64,000 nt of DNA from Acidobacteriota bacterium. GTDB taxonomy: Bacteria > Acidobacteriota > Terriglobia > Terriglobales > Acidobacteriaceae. The translations under genes and the position numbers were made by a program. The notes beneath the pieces were generated by a model that worked only from the letters and a program-made list of their open reading frames with translations, was not told the DNA's origin and searched no databases. Each line of letters opens with the position of its first letter. The first letter of the stretch is position 1. Positions 55,074 through 63,835 of the stretch are shown in pieces. The DNA lies in assembly GCA_021846275.1 (NCBI GenBank), contig JAJZBZ010000001.1:558001-622000 (forward strand), in the 5' to 3' direction.

Positions 55074-55423
55074 GCCACCAGCTCCCGCGACCATTGCTCG
55101 GCCTGCAAATCCATGGGCAAACCATCCCCCGTCTCCGTCAGCAGATCTCCGGCCTCGCTCCAGCGTAGGCGGAAGCTCGCGCCCTGGTAAGTGAGTCCTT
55201 CGATCTGTCCATCCCGCCGCGTGAGGCTCAGCCACCTCTGGCCGCAGCGCACGCGAATCTTATCGTCACTCAGTTCGACCGTGGCCTGCGTCGTGCCGTT
55301 CAGCCCGTGCGCCGCCGTATAACTGCGCAGCAGCGAGGCAAGCGAGACCCAGAGTTCGCGGGCATGTGCCTCGCCGATACCGTCCGCCTGCTGATTCCGC
55401 TCTGTCATGGTCATGGTTGTCAT
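55070..55423 (-). CDS. Small unknown protein embedded in the nuo operon (orf117)
   Basis: This 117-aa soluble protein does not match any Nuo subunit I know. It starts 3 bp after the nuoD stop, with AGGTAGG as a likely ribosome binding site, and its stop overlaps the nuoE start by 4 bp, so it is embedded in the translation unit. Sequence blocks: an N-terminal helix (ARELWVSLASLLRSYTAAHG) followed by strands (ATVELSDDKIRVRCGQRWLS, FRLRWSEAGDLLTETGDG), suggesting a small alpha/beta fold. It could be an accessory or assembly factor of the complex (inference from position only). Alternative ATGs lie at 55414 and 55408. Confidence 0.7.
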   Translation of the reverse strand: MTTMTMTERNQQADGIGEAHARELWVSLASLLRSYTAAHGLNGTTQATVELSDDKIRVRCGQRWLSLTRRDGQIEGLTYQGASFRLRWSEAGDLLTETGDGLPMDLQAEQWSRELVA

Positions 55424-55426
55424 CGC

Positions 55427-56647
55427 CTACCTGTCGATCTCGCCCAGCACCACGTCGATCGAGCCAATCACCGCCACCACATCGGCCAGCAGACGTCCGC
55501 GGCACATCGTCTCCAGCGCCTGCAGCGAGGCAAAGGACGGATTGCGCATATGCACGCGCAGCGGCTTCGCCGTGCCGTCGGAAACGACGTAATATCCCAT
55601 CTGTCCGCGCGAGGATTCAATCCCCTGATAGACCTCGCCGGAGGGAACGGTGAAGCCCTCGGTGACGATCTTGAAGTGATGGATCAGCGACTCCATCTGC
55701 GTCTTCATCTTCTCGCGATCCGGCAGCACGATCTTCGGCGCATCCGCCTTGATCGCGCCCTCCGGCATCCCGTCCAGCGCCTGCTGAATGATCTTTGTGG
55801 ACTCGCGCATCTCCTGCAGGCGCACCTCGTATCGGCCCCAGACATCGCAACGCCCGGAGACCGGCACCTGAAACTGAAACTTCTCGTAGCCCGTGTACGG
55901 CATGTCGCGCCGAAGGTCGAAGTCCACTCCTGACGCGCGCAGCGGCGGACCTGTGACGCCGAGCGCAATCGCATCCTCTGCGCTCAGGTGGCCCACATTC
56001 TGGAGCCGGTTCATGAAGATCGGGTTGCCGGTCAGCAGGTTCGAGTATTCGTCAATCTTTTCCGGGAAGGTGCGAATGAAGGCCTGCACGCGATCCAGGA
56101 AATCCATCGGCGGCTCCAGCGCCAGTCCGCCGATGCGGATGTAGCTGGTCATCATGCGCTGCCCGGCAACGTACTCAAAGAGCCGCAGAATCTCTTCGCG
56201 CTCGCGGAAGGTGTAGAGGAAGACAGTCAGGGCACCGATGTCCATGGCGTGCGTGCCCAGCCAGACCAGGTGAGAGTTCAGCCGCGTCAGCTCGGAGAGC
56301 AGCACGCGCATCCACTGGGCTTTTTCCGGAATGGGCAGCTCCAGCAGCTTCTCGACGGCCAGGCAGTAGCAGAGGTTGTTGTGCATCGGGCTAAGGTAGT
56401 CGATGCGATCGGTGAGCGGCACAACCTGGTGATAGAACTTCGACTCGCAGGTTTTTTCAATGCCCGTGTGCAGGTATCCGATCTCCGGATAAAGCCGCAC
56501 CACGACCTCGCCGTCAATCTCCAGCACCAGCCGCAGAACGCCGTGCGTCGACGGATGCTGCGGTCCCATGTTGAGCACCATGGTCTGGTCTTTCGCACCC
56601 TCCGCAACGGGCGCTTCCAGAATCGGTGTTGCCGTCCATTGGCTCAT
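55427..56647 (-). CDS. nuoD: NADH-quinone oxidoreductase subunit D, second copy
   Basis: NuoD (406 aa) is the 49-kDa quinone-site subunit. It begins with NMGPQHPSTHGVLRLVLEID and contains YLHTGIEKTCESKFYHQVVP, DYLSPMHNNLCYCLAVEKLL, LTRLNSHLVWLG and the C-terminal GSIDVVLGEIDR. It is full length and much closer to the canonical form than the first copy. The gap to nuoC is 108 bp, larger than elsewhere in the operon. orf117 follows after 3 bp. Confidence 0.96.
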   Translation of the reverse strand: MSQWTATPILEAPVAEGAKDQTMVLNMGPQHPSTHGVLRLVLEIDGEVVVRLYPEIGYLHTGIEKTCESKFYHQVVPLTDRIDYLSPMHNNLCYCLAVEKLLELPIPEKAQWMRVLLSELTRLNSHLVWLGTHAMDIGALTVFLYTFREREEILRLFEYVAGQRMMTSYIRIGGLALEPPMDFLDRVQAFIRTFPEKIDEYSNLLTGNPIFMNRLQNVGHLSAEDAIALGVTGPPLRASGVDFDLRRDMPYTGYEKFQFQVPVSGRCDVWGRYEVRLQEMRESTKIIQQALDGMPEGAIKADAPKIVLPDREKMKTQMESLIHHFKIVTEGFTVPSGEVYQGIESSRGQMGYYVVSDGTAKPLRVHMRNPSFASLQALETMCRGRLLADVVAVIGSIDVVLGEIDR

Positions 56648-56755
56648 CTGCTGCTCTCCTGCACTGCCGCTCCGTCCTTTCGATGCCTGCTACAGAATAA
56701 ATGCCAGTCTCTCGCAAACTCCGCGACTGTCGAGTCGCTTGCATCAGACCGCCAA

Positions 56756-57253
56756 TCAGCGGTAGCCCTCGACCGGATAGTCCTTGCGCAGCGGATGGCC
56801 GGTCCAGTCGTCCGGCATCAGGATGCGACGCATATTTGGATGCGCCTCGAAGGTGATTCCGAAGAGGTCAAAGACTTCGCGCTCGTAATAATTTGCCGAA
56901 GGCCAGACGCTGGTGATCGTCGGGACCGTGGGATTGCTGGCGGGCAGCATCACCCGCAGCCGGATGCGCTCTTTGCGGCTGTGCGAAAGCAGGTGATAGC
57001 TGACCTGAAAGCGCGGCGCGGTGGCTGGAAACCAGTCCACGGCGGTCACGTCTTCCAGAAAGTTGTATCCGGCCCGCTTCATGCTCTGGCCAGCGGCCAC
57101 GATCTGCCTCGGGGCAATGGTCAGCGTCAGCTCGTCACGATCCCAGCGCGCATCCTGAAATGCCTCCGCCAGATCGGCGGCGAGCGCCGCGACAGCCGGA
57201 TGCTGGCCCATCTCCGCGAGCACTGCTTGCTTGCCGTGCAGGGTTGTACTCAT
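56756..57253 (-). CDS. nuoC: NADH-quinone oxidoreductase subunit C
   Basis: NuoC (165 aa) is the 30-kDa connecting subunit. Recognised by YNFLEDVTAVDWFP and by SVWPSANYYEREVFDLFGIT followed by RILMPDDWTGHPLRKDYPVE. It is separate from NuoD (some bacteria fuse them). nuoA ends only 51 bp upstream, which leaves no room for nuoB, the gene normally found here. Confidence 0.94.
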   Translation of the reverse strand: MSTTLHGKQAVLAEMGQHPAVAALAADLAEAFQDARWDRDELTLTIAPRQIVAAGQSMKRAGYNFLEDVTAVDWFPATAPRFQVSYHLLSHSRKERIRLRVMLPASNPTVPTITSVWPSANYYEREVFDLFGITFEAHPNMRRILMPDDWTGHPLRKDYPVEGYR

Positions 57254-57304
57254 CTCCGCATCATCCCCGAAAGTCTGTTCGGCGCACAGGAGGCGCGCTG
57301 CCGG

Positions 57305-57709
57305 TTAGAGATCCCCTTTGTCGCGGGACCAGTCCAGAATGCCTTTTTTCACGATGTAGTAAAGACCGACGGCGACGAAGCCGAGATAAACGACCATCTC
57401 CCAGAAGCCGAAGAAGCGGCTGCCCGTCAACTGCGGCAACTGGCGATAGATCACCGCCCAGGGCATCATGAAGACCACTTCCACGTCGAAGAGAATGAAC
57501 AGCATCGCCACCATGTAAAAGCGCACGCTGAAGCGTCCGCGCGCGTCGCCCACTGGCTCGATGCCGCACTCGTACATGCTGAGCTTGGTCTTGCTGTTGC
57601 GATGTCGGCCAATGAACCAGGAGGCGACGATCATGCCCAGGCCCAGGCCGGTGGCCGCGAGAATTTGTATCAGGAGCGGGATGTACTGCCAGACGTAGGG
57701 AATCTTCAT
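57305..57709 (-). CDS. nuoA: NADH-quinone oxidoreductase subunit A
   Basis: NuoA (134 aa) has three helices, with the conserved loop TKLSMYECGIEPVGDARGRF and the helix VRFYMVAMLFILFDVEVVFM carrying the membrane acidic pair (FDVE). It is the first gene of the second operon. A possible promoter lies 60-90 bp upstream. The next gene is nuoC rather than nuoB. Confidence 0.95.
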   Translation of the reverse strand: MKIPYVWQYIPLLIQILAATGLGLGMIVASWFIGRHRNSKTKLSMYECGIEPVGDARGRFSVRFYMVAMLFILFDVEVVFMMPWAVIYRQLPQLTGSRFFGFWEMVVYLGFVAVGLYYIVKKGILDWSRDKGDL

Positions 57710-57768
57710 GGGTCTCTCAGCAGAACAGGAACAGGTAAGGCGAATCTGGCGGGCAAAGCCCTGCTTTG

Positions 57769-57797
57769 AGATTAGGTTTTCAGCCTCGTTGCGTCAA
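57769..57797 (-). promoter_or_regulatory. Weak putative promoter of the second nuo operon
   Basis: On the minus strand TTGACG (57797-57792) is a good -35 and, after 17 bp, TAATCT (57774-57769) is a poor -10. The position, 60 bp before nuoA, is plausible. Confidence 0.3.
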
Positions 57798-57927
57798 GCT
57801 AACTCCAACCGCTGGTTGACACCGAACGCCGGGTTGGCGCAGCGGCGTGTGGCAGCGGATTGCCTGGGAAGCGGAGGTTTTTTCGCTGCCGGTCGCTCCG
57901 GCATGGAACAGACTGGCTTTTCTCGCG

Positions 57928-57942
57928 CCGATTTCAAATCGG
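57928..57942. promoter_or_regulatory. Palindrome CCGATTTCAAATCGG upstream of nuoA
   Basis: This is a perfect 15-bp palindrome (7-bp arms, central C) in the 320-bp gap between the divergent nuoA and the small plus-strand gene. It could be an operator; no regulator gene is nearby and no T tract follows. The rest of the 57710-58029 gap shows nothing else I can name. Confidence 0.25.
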
Positions 57943-58029
57943 GTCAGGCTACGCGTTGATTCCTCAATCCGGAACCGTTACTTTGGTGATCTGCATTTTC
58001 TTTTTTCCGCGCCGATGAACGGGGTGAGG

Positions 58030-58404
58030 ATGAATCGCATGATGCAGACCGCCAGCCAATCCCACGCACAGCCCTTCGGTCATTCCGCCGCATCCACGCA
58101 GTCCGCGTCGCAGCCGTTTCTGTTGCCTTTGCGGCGCGCGCGTAGGCTTCAGCCGGAGCAGGGAAGAGCCATCGAGAAACTGGCGCACGCCATCGAGTAT
58201 CTGAGCGATGAGCTTGCAATGCAGTGCATGACGGCGCGCGCCAATGCCTTTGAGTCGCAGCCGATCCAGTCGGCGATTGAAATGCTGAAGCGATGCAATC
58301 GCGAAATCTATCTTGCCTGCCCGCCGATGCCGACGCTGCGCGAGCGCCTGCGCGGCTTTGTCAGCCGTGCAATGCGACAGGCGCAGGCCGGTGTCGGACT
58401 CTGA
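58030..58404 (+). CDS. Small protein of unknown function (124 aa)
   Basis: I do not recognise this protein. After about 45 low-complexity residues (Gln/Ser/His/Ala) there is a helical part, QPEQGRAIEKLAHAIEYLSD, then AMQCMTARANAFESQ and RERLRGFVSRAMRQAQAG. GGGGTGAGGA runs straight into the ATG at 58030, supporting this start; an upstream in-frame start at 57847 would include the palindrome region and is unlikely. It stands alone between the divergent nuoA and the convergent cytochrome oxidase subunit III gene. Confidence 0.6.
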   Translation: MNRMMQTASQSHAQPFGHSAASTQSASQPFLLPLRRARRLQPEQGRAIEKLAHAIEYLSDELAMQCMTARANAFESQPIQSAIEMLKRCNREIYLACPPMPTLRERLRGFVSRAMRQAQAGVGL

Positions 58405-58460
58405 GCACAGGCGGCATTTTCGTCTGCGGCTTCGATTGACGTGCGTTCGGATTCGCCGCT

Positions 58461-59225
58461 TCAGGAGAGCATCAGCAGGGCGAAGAGCATGATCCAGGCC
58501 AGGCCCATCGTATGCCAGTACCAGGCAATCCCATCCACGCTGATCTGTCGATAGTCCACGCGCCGCAGCAGCGGCAGAAATGCCAGCGCCGAAGCCAGAA
58601 ACAGCAGCCCCAGCAACAGATGAACGGCGTGGAAGCCGGTGATGATGTAAAAGAAATAGCTTGCCGGCGTTGCCCACTGGTCAAAGGCGAATCCCTGCGC
58701 GGCAAGCTGACGCCAGGCGTCAAACTGTCCGGCCAGAAACAGGCCGCCAAGCACAGCCGTGAGCGCCAGCCACGGCCAGGCGCGGCGCAGCGCCGGCTTG
58801 CCCAGGCCAAGCCACTCCTCGACCACATCCAGCTCGCAGAAGATATGGTGGCGCGCGACCTCAATGGTAAGGCTGCTCAGCAGCAGAACAGCCGTGTTCA
58901 GGAAGAGCACGGGCGGAATGCGGATCGGGTGCCAGTCGCCGATGAAATCGTTGGTGCGCGGATCGAAGTGGCCCGCGTTCTGGTGCGCGAAAAACATGAC
59001 TGCCAGCGAGATGAAAAACACCATGTCGCCAGCCAGTGCGAAGAGCAGAACCAGGCGAACGCGCTTCAGCAGTTCGCGCGGTCCCATGCGTCCTGCGCGT
59101 CGCCAGGCATCATCGTCTCCACTGCCGCCGCCGCCCGTGGGACGACGATCCACCGGCGGCTTGCCGCCTATGCCGGTCTCTTTTTTCTCGATCTCTACGG
59201 GATTGTGAACAAAGCTGGCGGGCAT
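58461..59225 (-). CDS. Cytochrome c oxidase subunit III-like protein
   Basis: This 254-aa haem-copper oxidase subunit III has five predicted helices after a hydrophilic N-terminus with a Gly run. Family blocks: LLFALAGDMVFFISLAVMFF, PPVLFLNTAVLLLSSLTIEVAR, FYIITGFHAVHLLLGLLFLA and the C-terminal AWYWHTMGLAWIMLFALLM. Subunits I and II are not in the window, so this is an isolated gene. The ATG at 59225 is chosen because GAGG lies 10 nt upstream; a longer start at 59276 is possible. Confidence 0.88.
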   Translation of the reverse strand: MPASFVHNPVEIEKKETGIGGKPPVDRRPTGGGGSGDDDAWRRAGRMGPRELLKRVRLVLLFALAGDMVFFISLAVMFFAHQNAGHFDPRTNDFIGDWHPIRIPPVLFLNTAVLLLSSLTIEVARHHIFCELDVVEEWLGLGKPALRRAWPWLALTAVLGGLFLAGQFDAWRQLAAQGFAFDQWATPASYFFYIITGFHAVHLLLGLLFLASALAFLPLLRRVDYRQISVDGIAWYWHTMGLAWIMLFALLMLS

Positions 59226-59427
59226 GGAGAATTTGCCTCGTACACCGAGATTACAACGTATCCGCCTGGCGTGCACGGATTTCAGCCGGATTTCCCTTTA
59301 CCGCGATCAAACCGGCTTGTAGGGGTTAGCCACAGCGGCGGAACTAACCGCGAACAAATGATCGGACGATGGCAAAACCGCTGCTTCGCGCCGGTCAGTG
59401 GCACGCCTGAAGATTGGACCGTTGCGA

Positions 59428-60036
59428 CTAAGGTTGGGTTGCAAGGATCTGCAGAAATAACTGATGTACGCGCCGGTCGGCGGACAGCTCCGGATGAAAG
59501 GTCGCGGCCAGAATCCTCCCCTGACGAACCAGCACCGGGTAACCGTCGCGCCTGGCCAGCGTCTCGACGCCTGCTCCGGCGCGCACGATACGCGGAGCGC
59601 GAATGAAGACAGCCTCCAGCGGTTCATCCGGCAGCGCGTCACCGCGCAGTGTGGTCTCGATTGGCAGAATCGCGGATTCGTTCTGCCGCCCGTAGGCGTT
59701 GCGCTCCACGGTAACGTCAAGCGCGGCAAAGGACTCCTGCTGCGGATGCAGAACTTCGGATGCAAGCAGAATGCAGCCGGCGCAGGTGGCGAAGACCGGG
59801 CGCGCGTGGACGAAATCGCGCAACGCGGCGTCGAAGCCATCCCGTCGCAGCAGGCGCAGCATGGTCGTAGATTCGCCGCCGGGCAGCACGAGCGCCGAGA
59901 CCTCAGCCAGTTCAGTGGGCGTCTTCACCGGGCGCGTGGAGACGCCAACTTCGGCAAAGGCCGCGCTGTGCGCCTCATAGTCGCCCTGAATGGCCAGTAC
60001 GCCCAGGCTGTGTTTCCATGCGTCGCTAGCGATCAA
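59428..60036 (-). CDS. pdxT: Pyridoxal 5'-phosphate synthase glutaminase subunit
   Basis: PdxT (202 aa) releases ammonia from glutamine for PdxS. Class-I glutaminase residues: LPGGESTTMLRLL, nucleophile C85 in ATCAGCILLA, and the His-Glu of the triad in TFHPEL. The start is TTG at 60036, supported by GGAGG 4 nt upstream; no in-frame ATG is suitable. It lies 104 bp downstream of pdxS, with an intergenic repeat copy overlapping its upstream region. Confidence 0.94.
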   Translation of the reverse strand: MIASDAWKHSLGVLAIQGDYEAHSAAFAEVGVSTRPVKTPTELAEVSALVLPGGESTTMLRLLRRDGFDAALRDFVHARPVFATCAGCILLASEVLHPQQESFAALDVTVERNAYGRQNESAILPIETTLRGDALPDEPLEAVFIRAPRIVRAGAGVETLARRDGYPVLVRQGRILAATFHPELSADRRVHQLFLQILATQP

Positions 60037-60051
60037 AAGACCTCCGCAAAA

Positions 60052-60084
60052 CAGATTCGCTGCGGAAATGACAGCAGGAAAAAT
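60052..60084. repeat. Short intergenic repeat, copy 2 of family B
   Basis: CAGATTCGCTGCGGAAATGA and the bases after it match 39265-39297 at about three of four positions. It lies in the pdxS-pdxT gap, just upstream of the pdxT ribosome binding site. Confidence 0.45.
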
Positions 60085-60140
60085 CCAACGCGGGAGCGAA
60101 GACAGGAGCGCTTCGCAGGGGTGCAGCGCGCCGCCTGCGA

Positions 60141-61088
60141 TTACCAGCCGCGCGTCTGCAACTGGTCACGCTCTTCAATGGCCGCCGCAGCCAGTCCCTT
60201 CATCGTGCCGGTCACCTGTTCGCTGGCCTCGGCCACGATCTTTGCATCGTTGAAGTGTGTGGTTGCGATGACGATGGCGCGGGCGCGGGAAACCGCCTCT
60301 TCGCGTTCCTTCGCGTTGTGTTCCACGTCGAGCGGCGTCGCGCGCTCCTTCATGAAGATGCCGGAGCCGACGAAGACTGTCTCCGCGCCAAGCTGCATCA
60401 TCAGTGCGGCGTCTGCAGGCGTTGCAATTCCGCCGGCGGAGAAATTCGGCACCGGCAGTTTGCCGGTCTTCGCCACCAGGCGAACGAGTTCATACGGAGC
60501 GCCGTGTTCCTTGGCCAGGTGATAGAGTTCCTCTTCGCGCGCCACCGTGGTCTGGCGCAGTTCGCGCGTGATCTGGCGCATGTGCTGGACGGCGTGAACG
60601 ACATCGCCCGTGCCGGCCTCGCCCTTGGTGCGGATCATGGCCGCTCCCTCGGCGATGCGCCGCAGGGCTTCGCCCAGGTTGCGCGCGCCGCAGACGAACG
60701 GCGTGGTGAAGGCATGTTTGTCGATGTGGTGAGCCTCGTCGGCAGGCGTCAGCACTTCGCTTTCGTCGATGAAATCGACTCCAAGCTGCTGAAGCACCTG
60801 AGCCTCGGCGAAATGGCCGATGCGAGCCTTGGCCATCACGGGAATGGTGACCGCGCTCATGATCTCCCGGATCAGCTTCGGATTGGCCATGCGCGCCACG
60901 CCGCCCTCGGCGCGGATCATCGCCGGCACGCGCTCCAGAGCCATGACGGCCACCGCGCCAGCTTCCTCGGCAATGCGCGCCTGCTCGACGTTCATCACGT
61001 CCATGATGACGCCGCCTTTCAACATCTCAGCCAGGCCGACCTTCAGGCGTAATCCGGTGTTCGCGTGGTTTCCATTCTGTGTGCTCAT
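60141..61088 (-). CDS. pdxS: Pyridoxal 5'-phosphate synthase subunit PdxS
   Basis: PdxS (315 aa) makes PLP from ribose 5-phosphate, glyceraldehyde 3-phosphate and ammonia. Active-site lysines are K87 in [12 protein letters not shown] and K155 in [20 protein letters not shown]; the N-terminal GGVIMDVMN block is present. GAAGGA lies before the ATG. pdxT follows after 104 bp. It is divergent from the PLP-dependent decarboxylase gene, with a 289-bp gap in which I found no convincing promoter. Confidence 0.96.
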   Translation of the reverse strand: MSTQNGNHANTGLRLKVGLAEMLKGGVIMDVMNVEQARIAEEAGAVAVMALERVPAMIRAEGGVARMANPKLIREIMSAVTIPVMAKARIGHFAEAQVLQQLGVDFIDESEVLTPADEAHHIDKHAFTTPFVCGARNLGEALRRIAEGAAMIRTKGEAGTGDVVHAVQHMRQITRELRQTTVAREEELYHLAKEHGAPYELVRLVAKTGKLPVPNFSAGGIATPADAALMMQLGAETVFVGSGIFMKERATPLDVEHNAKEREEAVSRARAIVIATTHFNDAKIVAEASEQVTGTMKGLAAAAIEERDQLQTRGW

Positions 61089-61377
61089 GGTGATTCCTTC
61101 TTTTTGCCGGGGCTTTTTGACCGGGAGATTTCGCGCGGGGGAAATTCCCGCCTGGTTGCCGCTGGTTCTTCTTCAGTTTATCAGCGTTTTGCCCGTGCGT
61201 TGGAATGCGTTGCGAAGGGTGGTTTTCGCGCGATCGAAGCGGCCTGACGGAAGCTGCGTCAAGCCCTGTGCTGGCGCGGACAAAATGCGCGGCAAATGAA
61301 TTTTTTCAGAACCTGTTTCCCACAGCGCAATTTGCCTGCTTTTTGGTTGTAGGATGACTGAGGAACTGTGAGGTGAA

Positions 61378-63783
61378 ATGGACGAGGGACGCTGGGTGTT
61401 GTTGATTGCAAGCGAGGTGGGCGGCACGGATTCGGTCTCCGATCGCGCAATGGAACGACTGGTGGATGCAATCAGCAAGGAAGGCTATGAAGTGGTGCGC
61501 ACCTCGACGCCGGAGGACGGTCTGTCGCTGGTGAAATCGGATCCTTCCTCGTCGGCGATTCTGCTGGACTGGGATCTGGCCGGAGAGCATCAGTTTGACG
61601 AACGCGCCGCGCTGCGCATCATTCGCGCCGTGCGCCATCGCAACAAGAAACTGCCCATCTTCCTGATCGCCGACCGCACACTGGTCAGCGAACTGCCGCT
61701 TGAAGTGGTCAAGCAGGTGCATGAGTACATCCACCTCTTCGGCGACACTCCCGCCTTCATCGCCAACCGCGTGGATTTTGCAGTCGAGCGTTATCACGAG
61801 CAGTTGCTGCCGCCCTATTTCCGCGAACTGAAAAAGTACAACGACCAGGGCGCGTATAGCTGGGACGCGCCGGGACACATGGGTGGCGTGGCGTTCCTGA
61901 AGCATCCGGTGGGCATGGAATTCCACCGCTTCTTCGGCGAGAACATCATGCGCTCCGACCTGGGTATCTCGACCTCGCCGCTCGGCTCGTGGCTGGATCA
62001 TGTCGGGCCTGCGGGCGAGTCGGAGCGCAACGCCGCGCGCATCTTCGGCGCGGACTGGACCTTCTACGTGCTCGGCGGCTCGTCCACATCGAACCAGATC
62101 GTGGGTCACGGCGTGATTGCACAGGACGACATCGTGATCGCCGACGCGAACTGCCACAAATCGATCTGCCACTCGCTCACAGTCACCGGAGCGCGGCCCG
62201 TCTACGTGACGCCCACGCGCAACGGTTACGGGATGATCGGCCTCGTCCCGCTGAAGCGATTCAGCCAGGAGGCGATTCGCGAGCTGATCGACAAAAGCCC
62301 GTTTGCCGCCGGAGCCAACAGCCGCGAGCCGAGCTACGCCGTGGTGACCAACTCGACCTACGATGGCCTTTGCTACGACGTGAACAAGGTGGTCACGGCG
62401 CTTTCGCCCTCTGTCCCGCGCATACACTTCGACGAGGCCTGGTACGCCTACGCGAAGTTTCATCCCATTTATCGCGGGCGCTTTGCCATGGACGTGCCGG
62501 ACGATATGCCGGATCGACCGCTGCTCTTCGCTGTGCAATCGACACACAAGATGCTGGCAGCGTTCTCAATGGCCTCGATGGTGCATCTGAAGCTCAGCCC
62601 GCGCGCGACGATTGACTTTGACCAGTTCAACGAGTCGTTCATGATGCACGGGACCACTTCGCCGTTTTATCCGCTCATTGCCTCGCTCGACGTGGCCGCC
62701 GCGATGATGGACGAGCCAGCCGGACAGACGCTGATGGAGGAGACCATCAGCGACGCCATCAGCTTTCGCAAGGCGATGTCGTCCATCAAGCACCGTCTGC
62801 GCAGGCAGGAGGACGGCGACGGCTGGTTCTTCGATCTCTACCAGCCGGATCGCGTGCAGGATCCCACCGATGGGCAGGTCTATGACTTCGAGGATGCGCC
62901 GGACGACGTGCTGGCGACGCACTCGCGCTGCTGGACGCTGAAGCCCGGCGAGGAGTGGCATGGCTTTCAGGACGAGGATGTTGCCGACGATTACTGCATG
63001 CTCGATCCGACGAAGGTCACGATCCTGATGCCGGGCGTGAATGCGCAGGGCAGGGTGGCGGAATCAGGCATTCCGGCTGCGATCCTGACGGAGTTCCTCG
63101 ACGCGCGGCGCGTGGAGATCGCACGCACCGGCGATTACACCGTGCTGGTGCTGTTTTCCGTGGGCACCAGCAAGGGCAAGTGGGGCAGCCTGCTGGAAAA
63201 TCTCTTCGAGTTCAAGCGGCTCTATGACAGCGAAGCACCGCTGAACGAGGCGCTGCCGGAGCTGGTCGCGCGCTATCCGCAGCGCTATGGCAACGTGACG
63301 CTGAAGGATCTCAGCGACCAGATGCACGCGGCGATGGTGGAACTGCGGCTGACCGCGCTCGAATCCGAGGCCTGCGAGGTGGAAGAGGTGCAGGTGCTCA
63401 CGCCTGCGCAGACCTATCAGAAGCTGCTGCGCAACGGCACGGAAAAGATTCGCTTCAACGAAATGGCCGCGCGCGTCGCGGGCGTGATGCTGGTCCCGTA
63501 TCCGCCGGGAATTCCGGTCTGCATGCCCGGCGAACGGCTGGGCGAGGCTGACAGCCCGGTGATCCGGCTGATTCTGGCGCTGGAAGAGTTTGGCAAACGA
63601 TTTCCAGGCTTCGAGCGCGAGGTGCACGGCATCGAAGTGGACGCGGAAGGCAACTACTGGATGCGCGCCGTGATCGAAACCAACGGCAAGCGAGGCAACG
63701 GCAAACACCGCGGCGCACCCAGCTCCGCGCCGCCGGTCAAACGCCGCAAGCGCATCGCCCTGAAGCCGGAATCTCCGCGATAG
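61378..63783 (+). CDS. Orn/Lys/Arg decarboxylase, large PLP-dependent type
   Basis: In this 801-aa inducible-type amino acid decarboxylase, residues 1-135 form a receiver-like wing domain (RWVLLIASEVGG... AILLDWDLAGEHQ). The fold-type-I PLP domain has YNDQGAYSWDAPGHMGG, ADANCHKSICHSL, D352 in IHFDEAWYAYAKFHP and the PLP lysine K391 in QSTHKMLAAFS. The C-terminal part completes the family. Such enzymes remove acid by making agmatine, cadaverine or putrescine. The preferred substrate cannot be told by eye. GAGGTG lies just before the ATG. It is divergent from pdxST, which make its cofactor. Confidence 0.9.
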   Translation: MDEGRWVLLIASEVGGTDSVSDRAMERLVDAISKEGYEVVRTSTPEDGLSLVKSDPSSSAILLDWDLAGEHQFDERAALRIIRAVRHRNKKLPIFLIADRTLVSELPLEVVKQVHEYIHLFGDTPAFIANRVDFAVERYHEQLLPPYFRELKKYNDQGAYSWDAPGHMGGVAFLKHPVGMEFHRFFGENIMRSDLGISTSPLGSWLDHVGPAGESERNAARIFGADWTFYVLGGSSTSNQIVGHGVIAQDDIVIADANCHKSICHSLTVTGARPVYVTPTRNGYGMIGLVPLKRFSQEAIRELIDKSPFAAGANSREPSYAVVTNSTYDGLCYDVNKVVTALSPSVPRIHFDEAWYAYAKFHPIYRGRFAMDVPDDMPDRPLLFAVQSTHKMLAAFSMASMVHLKLSPRATIDFDQFNESFMMHGTTSPFYPLIASLDVAAAMMDEPAGQTLMEETISDAISFRKAMSSIKHRLRRQEDGDGWFFDLYQPDRVQDPTDGQVYDFEDAPDDVLATHSRCWTLKPGEEWHGFQDEDVADDYCMLDPTKVTILMPGVNAQGRVAESGIPAAILTEFLDARRVEIARTGDYTVLVLFSVGTSKGKWGSLLENLFEFKRLYDSEAPLNEALPELVARYPQRYGNVTLKDLSDQMHAAMVELRLTALESEACEVEEVQVLTPAQTYQKLLRNGTEKIRFNEMAARVAGVMLVPYPPGIPVCMPGERLGEADSPVIRLILALEEFGKRFPGFEREVHGIEVDAEGNYWMRAVIETNGKRGNGKHRGAPSSAPPVKRRKRIALKPESPR

Positions 63784-63835
63784 CCTGGCGCAGCAAGCGT
63801 CTGCCTCTGGCGACTTCGTTGGAAGTTTTACCGCG

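Noticed and set aside
57925-57960. tRNA T-arm-like TTCAAATC segment
   Set aside because: No cloverleaf could be drawn around it; it is part of a simple palindrome.
59324-59349. GGTTAG/CTAACC inverted repeat upstream of the oxidase subunit III gene
   Set aside because: Six-bp arms with a 14-nt loop and no T tract; expected by chance at this scale.
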